In this document: positions 33,572 through 33,587 of the stretch, piece by piece
Layout of the letters: each line of letters starts with the position of its first letter
How positions within the stretch are numbered: position 1 is the stretch's first letter
Origin: an uncultured Bacteroidales bacterium
Lineage (GTDB): Bacteria > Bacteroidota > Bacteroidia > Bacteroidales > UBA932
Reading direction: 5' to 3'
Length of the DNA: 33,587 nt
Assembly (NCBI GenBank): GCA_944325765.1
Contig: CALVBH010000096.1
Coordinates: 1-33,587 of the forward strand
The notes under the pieces: model-generated
Database searches by the model: none
Told to the model about the DNA's origin: nothing
Seen by the model: only the letters and a program-made list of their open reading frames with translations
Made by a program: the position numbers and the translations under genes

Positions 33572-33587
33572 ATGAGAAAAGTCTGTT
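33572..33587 (+). CDS. Start of a partial gene (first five codons)
   Basis: ATG at 33572 follows the promoter at 33515-33547 and encodes MRKVC before the window ends. Nothing can be said of its function. The 'MRK' start is compatible with a signal peptide or any cytoplasmic protein. Confidence 0.35.

Overview
This window comes from the chromosome of a Bacteroidales bacterium (phylum Bacteroidota). The evidence is the repeated TAnnTTTG-type -7 promoter boxes, the many signal-peptide lipoproteins, a TonB-dependent receptor with an N-terminal carboxypeptidase-like domain, the split 5'-nucleotidase, and several Bacteroidales-specific outer-membrane families. The base composition is GC-rich for the order, which would suit an Alistipes/Cryptobacteroides-like lineage, but I cannot fix the genus from sequence alone. 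I see no tRNA, rRNA, insertion sequence, phage gene or CRISPR array.

Layout. Positions 1-292 hold a strongly folded, multi-branched palindromic element, a second hairpin and a promoter-like region. yicC follows at 293-1189 on the plus strand. From 1220 to 10723 everything lies on the minus strand. Read in transcription order this is: a lipoprotein alpha/beta hydrolase; an orphan HsdR-N-like nuclease-fold protein; the cca-xerC-hpf housekeeping operon, closed by a rho-independent terminator; then holA, a NatAB-like ABC exporter (ATPase and permease), and a 5'-nucleotidase split into two genes with the C-terminal half encoded first. From 10723 to 10923 is a divergent promoter region. Everything after it is on the plus strand.

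10923-17502 carries a CBM9-like protein, a NahK-like sugar kinase, a VanZ-like membrane protein, a 1069-residue secreted amidase-fold protein with an inserted golvesin-like domain (the 'xanthan lyase' family of database annotations), and an outer-membrane barrel. 17633-20266 encodes a previously easy-to-miss 51-residue peptide followed by a surface lipoprotein with a fimbrillin-like N-terminus and a beta-helix-like C-terminus. A palindrome-rich spacer and an RluA-type pseudouridine synthase gene follow.

The most interesting part is 21455-33454, a tightly packed putative operon. It encodes a TonB-dependent receptor, a DUF4876-like lipoprotein, a DUF6850-like barrel, a giant duplicated caspase/gingipain-like (C25-like) plus HEAT-repeat protein, a papain-like (C1) protease, and a truncated HmuY-like haem-binding lipoprotein. 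In Porphyromonas the HmuR/HmuY receptor pair and the gingipains act together to strip haem from host proteins but are encoded separately. Here analogous parts lie in one transcription unit, so I propose a self-contained protein-cleavage and haem (or peptide) acquisition system. A striking detail is that the HmuY-like fold seems divided: the N-terminal half is the last gene, and sequence resembling the C-terminal strands sits at the end of the preceding C1 protease. A new promoter and the first codons of another gene close the window.
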